This document shows, piece by piece, positions 61,751 through 64,000 of a DNA stretch of 64,000 bases. The DNA lies in assembly GCF_947503415.1 (NCBI RefSeq), contig NZ_CANNDS010000003.1, positions 372,001-436,000 of the forward strand. Reading direction: 5' to 3'. Each line of letters begins with the position of its first letter. Position 1 is the first letter of the stretch. The DNA is from an uncultured Tateyamaria sp. Its GTDB lineage: Bacteria > Pseudomonadota > Alphaproteobacteria > Rhodobacterales > Rhodobacteraceae. The translations under genes were made by a program, and so were the position numbers. The notes below the pieces were generated by a model. It was not told the DNA's origin, did not search any database, and saw only the letters and a list, made by a program, of their open reading frames with translations.

Positions 61751-62308
61751 GTGACAGAAAAACCAGCACCCTTGTTGATCAAGCGGTATGCCAGCCGGCG
61801 CCTCTACAACACCGAAACCAGTGACTATGTGACGCTCGAAGACATCTCGGGCTTTATCCGGGACGGGCGCGAGGTCCAGATCGTGGACCTCAAGACCGGG
61901 GATGACCTGACGCGGCAATACCTGCTGCAGATCATTGCGGAACACGAAAGCCGGGGCGAAAGTGTCTTGCCGGTGGATGTGCTGAACGATCTGGTCCGCA
62001 GTTACATGGGCGGGGGTGCGTCCGTGGTGCCGCAATTCCTGCAAGCGTCATTCGAGATGCTGCGCGATGGTCAAAGCAAAGTGGTGGAGAACATGTCTGC
62101 CATGAATCCGATGGCCAAGATGCCGGGGTTCGAAATGATGCAGGCGCAGCAGGAAGCGTTCATGAAGGCGATGACGGGCGGGCTCACCACGCCTTGGGGG
62201 GCCTCCGGACCCGCACCAGATGCCGAGACGAAGGAAGAGAGCGAAGATCTGGACGCCATCAAGAAGCAATTGGCCGAATTGCAGGACAAACTGTCCAAGA
62301 TGTCCTGA
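61751..62308 (+). CDS. phaR: Polyhydroxyalkanoate synthesis repressor PhaR
   Basis: A 185-residue regulator with the PHA accumulation regulator DNA-binding domain at the N terminus (LLIKRYASRRLYNTETSDYV, then TLEDISGFIRDGREVQIVD) and the helical PHB-binding-type middle (QYLLQIIAEHESRGESVLPV), ending in a coiled-coil-like tail (LDAIKKQLAELQDKLSKMS). GTG start with GGGGAGA nine bases upstream. It binds PHA or CTGC-N3-GCAG DNA; free PhaR represses phaP and itself. Confidence 0.93.
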   Translation: MTEKPAPLLIKRYASRRLYNTETSDYVTLEDISGFIRDGREVQIVDLKTGDDLTRQYLLQIIAEHESRGESVLPVDVLNDLVRSYMGGGASVVPQFLQASFEMLRDGQSKVVENMSAMNPMAKMPGFEMMQAQQEAFMKAMTGGLTTPWGASGPAPDAETKEESEDLDAIKKQLAELQDKLSKMS

Positions 62309-62319
62309 TGGCCGGGCGG

Positions 62320-62339
62320 GGCGCACCAGCAGGTGCGCC
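62320..62339. terminator. Hairpin between phaR and class IV aminotransferase
   Basis: Eight-bp stem GGCGCACC/GGTGCGCC with AGCA loop between two convergent stops; T tract absent on the plus side. Probably a bidirectional attenuator or terminator. Confidence 0.5.
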
Positions 62340-63236
62340 TTACGCAACAGGCGTCCGGAATTCAGGGCGCATGATCCAGTCAAAATAGCGTGCGCGCAGG
62401 TCCGTGGCGACCGGCCCCGCTGTCCCGTTTGAAAAGTGCCGATCGTCGATCCGCGCCACCGGGATGACCCCACCGGCTGATGACGACAGGAACACTTCGT
62501 CCGCCATCCAGAACTCATCAAGCGGCAGCGCCCGCGTTTCAGTCTTCAGTCCAGCCTCTGCGCACATGTCCAGCACAGTGCGCCGTGTGATCCCGTGCAA
62601 TACGCCATGATCTGATGTGACGACCCTGTCGCCAAAGACCGCAAAGACATTGAACCCGGGTCCTTCGGTCACGTTGCCCGCGTGGTCGAGCAGAAGCGTG
62701 GTTTCATATCCGTTGTCTTTTGCCTCGAAGAGGCCAGAGGTGAAGTCGCCCCAGTGGTAGTTCTTGACCCTTGGGTCCACGCTGTCTGCCGGGATGCGAC
62801 GGACGGACTTGGCGATCCAGACGGATGTGCCTTTCGCCGCAACCTCGGGTTTGACGATGTGTACGTAAGGCACGCACCACGCATAGAAGTGGTTTGTGCA
62901 GTCACGCGGATCGCGGCGGCCCGCCACGGGATTGCGCCCACGCGCCGCGACCATGGCGACGTAGGCATCCTGCAGCCCACTTGCCGCCACCATGTCAGTG
63001 AGGGCCGCGCATATCGCCGCGTGGTCCATTCCGATGTCGTAGCGTCCCGCCGTCAGGGAGGCGATAAAACGCGCCACATAATCATCCAGCCGAAAGAATG
63101 CGCCGCGCCAGACCGGTACGACATCATAGGCAATGTCCGAGTGGGTAAGGCCCCAGTCAGTGACCGGGATTGCCGCATCTGAAATCGGAAGGGTCGCGCC
63201 GCCCATCCATGCGGCACCTTTGCTCAGGTCTGTCAT
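62340..63236 (-). CDS. Class IV PLP aminotransferase (branched-chain or D-amino acid type)
   Basis: A 298-residue fold-type IV enzyme. The PLP lysine is in DPRVKNYHWGDFTSGL; TEGPGFNVFAVFGD is the conserved cofactor-phosphate region; SSAGGVIPVARIDD follows. Best called branched-chain-type or D-amino acid/(R)-amine transaminase-like; the loops that define the subgroup (VVPVWRGAFFRLDDYVARF) are intermediate. No ilv or other partner gene nearby. Confidence 0.87.
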   Translation of the reverse strand: MTDLSKGAAWMGGATLPISDAAIPVTDWGLTHSDIAYDVVPVWRGAFFRLDDYVARFIASLTAGRYDIGMDHAAICAALTDMVAASGLQDAYVAMVAARGRNPVAGRRDPRDCTNHFYAWCVPYVHIVKPEVAAKGTSVWIAKSVRRIPADSVDPRVKNYHWGDFTSGLFEAKDNGYETTLLLDHAGNVTEGPGFNVFAVFGDRVVTSDHGVLHGITRRTVLDMCAEAGLKTETRALPLDEFWMADEVFLSSSAGGVIPVARIDDRHFSNGTAGPVATDLRARYFDWIMRPEFRTPVA

Positions 63237-63283
63237 ATCCCCACGCTACTGAGTCGCGACGAGGGTGCAAGCGTCGGCGGCTG

Positions 63284-64000
63284 TCAGGCCGCGCGCTGCT
63301 TGGTCGCTGTGGCCACGGCTGACAACAACACATCAGCGACGGCGTCCAGCGTGTGCGTCGGCAAATGTACGGGCAAGCGCACGTCGCAGGCCCGCATCAG
63401 CATGGCGCGGGTTTTCGGCAGCTCGGGCAGATCCGGGATGAACTGCCAGTTCCAGAAGGCGCGCGCGTTGTCTGTGCTGGCGCCGAAGACCTGCACCTTG
63501 ACCCCCTGGCTGCCAGCTGCGTCGACAAAGGCTGCAACTTGATCGTCCGTCAGATCGACGAGGTTGAACTGTATGGAATCTGGCGCGCGGACTTCACCCG
63601 CAAGTGGGGCGGGCACGTGGATATGCGGGCTTTGATCCAACAGTGCTGCCACGTGATCGTGGTTGCGTCGCCCGTCCTCGACCCGTTTGGCCAGATGTGG
63701 CAGTTGCGGGCGGATGACTGCTGCACTCAGGTTCGACATGCGGAGATTGTAGAGCGGCCATTTGTTCTGGTGCGCGGCGAAAGCGTTTTGCAGCACCGGG
63801 TGTTTCTTCCAGTTATGCTCATATGCGCCGGACATGATGATCGCGCGCGCCACAAGGTCGGCATCGTCGGTGATCATGATCCCGCCTTCGCCCGCGTTGA
63901 TCATCTTGTAGGATTGGAACGAGAAGCACCCGATTGTGCCCATGGTTCCGATTTTCCGGTCATTCCACAGGGTTCCAAGCGAGTGGGCCGCGTCTTCGAT
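63284..64000 (-). CDS. DegT/DnrJ/EryC1/StrS-family aminotransferase (5' end outside window)
   Basis: Frame is open to the right edge, so only the C-terminal 238 or so residues are seen. The partial sequence begins IEDAAHSLGTLWNDRKIGTM (the Asp binding the PLP pyridine is in EDAAH) and continues FSFQSYKMINAGEGG, where the lysine binds PLP. Such enzymes aminate sugar or cyclitol ketones or, rarely, serve antibiotic or polysaccharide synthesis; context is not visible. Confidence 0.92.
   Translation of the reverse strand: MEDAAHSLGTLWNDRKIGTMGTIGCFSFQSYKMINAGEGGIMITDDADLVARAIIMSGAYEHNWKKHPVLQNAFAAHQNKWPLYNLRMSNLSAAVIRPQLPHLAKRVEDGRRNHDHVAALLDQSPHIHVPAPLAGEVRAPDSIQFNLVDLTDDQVAAFVDAAGSQGVKVQVFGASTDNARAFWNWQFIPDLPELPKTRAMLMRACDVRLPVHLPTHTLDAVADVLLSAVATATKQRAA

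Overview
The window is a GC-rich stretch of a chromosome from an alphaproteobacterium of the Roseobacter/Rhodobacteraceae group; I cannot name the genus. The group is indicated by the short prolyl-tRNA synthetase without an editing domain, the HdaA/polyphosphate kinase/exopolyphosphatase cluster, ThyX, the LdtR-like MarR regulator, DUF1194 and DUF2937 proteins, and the PhaZ/PhaC/PhaP/PhaR polyester system. Almost all of the window is vertically inherited-looking, densely packed genes. I see no tRNA, rRNA, CRISPR array, insertion sequence or prophage. Two AT-rich single genes (19321-20103 and 38813-39592) look acquired.

Layout. 2-4540: the end of methylmalonyl-CoA mutase, then a run of overlapping small genes (VOC protein, GNAT acetyltransferase, TerB-DnaJ protein, nuclease/phosphatase-fold protein, secreted protein). 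4537-10196 (minus): perM-like transporter, hdaA, ppk1, ppx. 10428-16463: proS, a serine hydrolase, DUF2937, LolC-type permease and LolD, and an LDH2-family reductase. 16465-19320: small transporter, two lipoproteins, and a gene-poor stretch with a 26-codon membrane-peptide ORF and a strong terminator. 19321-25009 (minus): AT-rich membrane protein, parE and three alpha/beta hydrolases. 25185-28153: DUF1007, NicO-type nickel/cobalt exporter, MATE transporter. 28209-34930: RTX protein, aminotransferase, XRE regulator, SdhE, LdtR-like regulator, tandem DUF1194 proteins, GloA. 35025-37500 (minus): a surface lipoprotein and its Slam-type outer-membrane translocator. 37709-41780: thyX, AT-rich orphan, REP pair, DksA-like protein, small proteins, cspA, ArsC/Spx-like protein.

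41777-44347 (minus) is a complete MNIO-type RiPP operon of the bufferin/gig class: a four-cysteine DUF2282 precursor, DUF692 MNIO maturase, DUF2063 partner and DoxX membrane protein. 44540-52872: thrS, acetyltransferase, MAPEG, an ArsR-SRPBCC single-chain fusion, hydrolases, VOC protein and M15-like protein. 53035-55155 (minus): a 706-residue protein whose alpha/beta-hydrolase parts are separated by many membrane spans. 55836-62308: the polyhydroxyalkanoate locus. It carries three copies of one 13-bp palindrome, GCTGCANTGCAGC: two at the phaP promoter and one just before phaR, which matches a PhaR autoregulatory circuit. The window ends with a class IV aminotransferase and the C-terminal part of a DegT-family aminotransferase.

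The most rewarding items are the bufferin-type operon with its inverted repeat and intercistronic hairpin, the Slam/surface-lipoprotein pair, the PhaR operator set, the split membrane hydrolase, a tandem NrdR-like box pair before thyX, and an inverted pair of REP elements with a compensatory base change.
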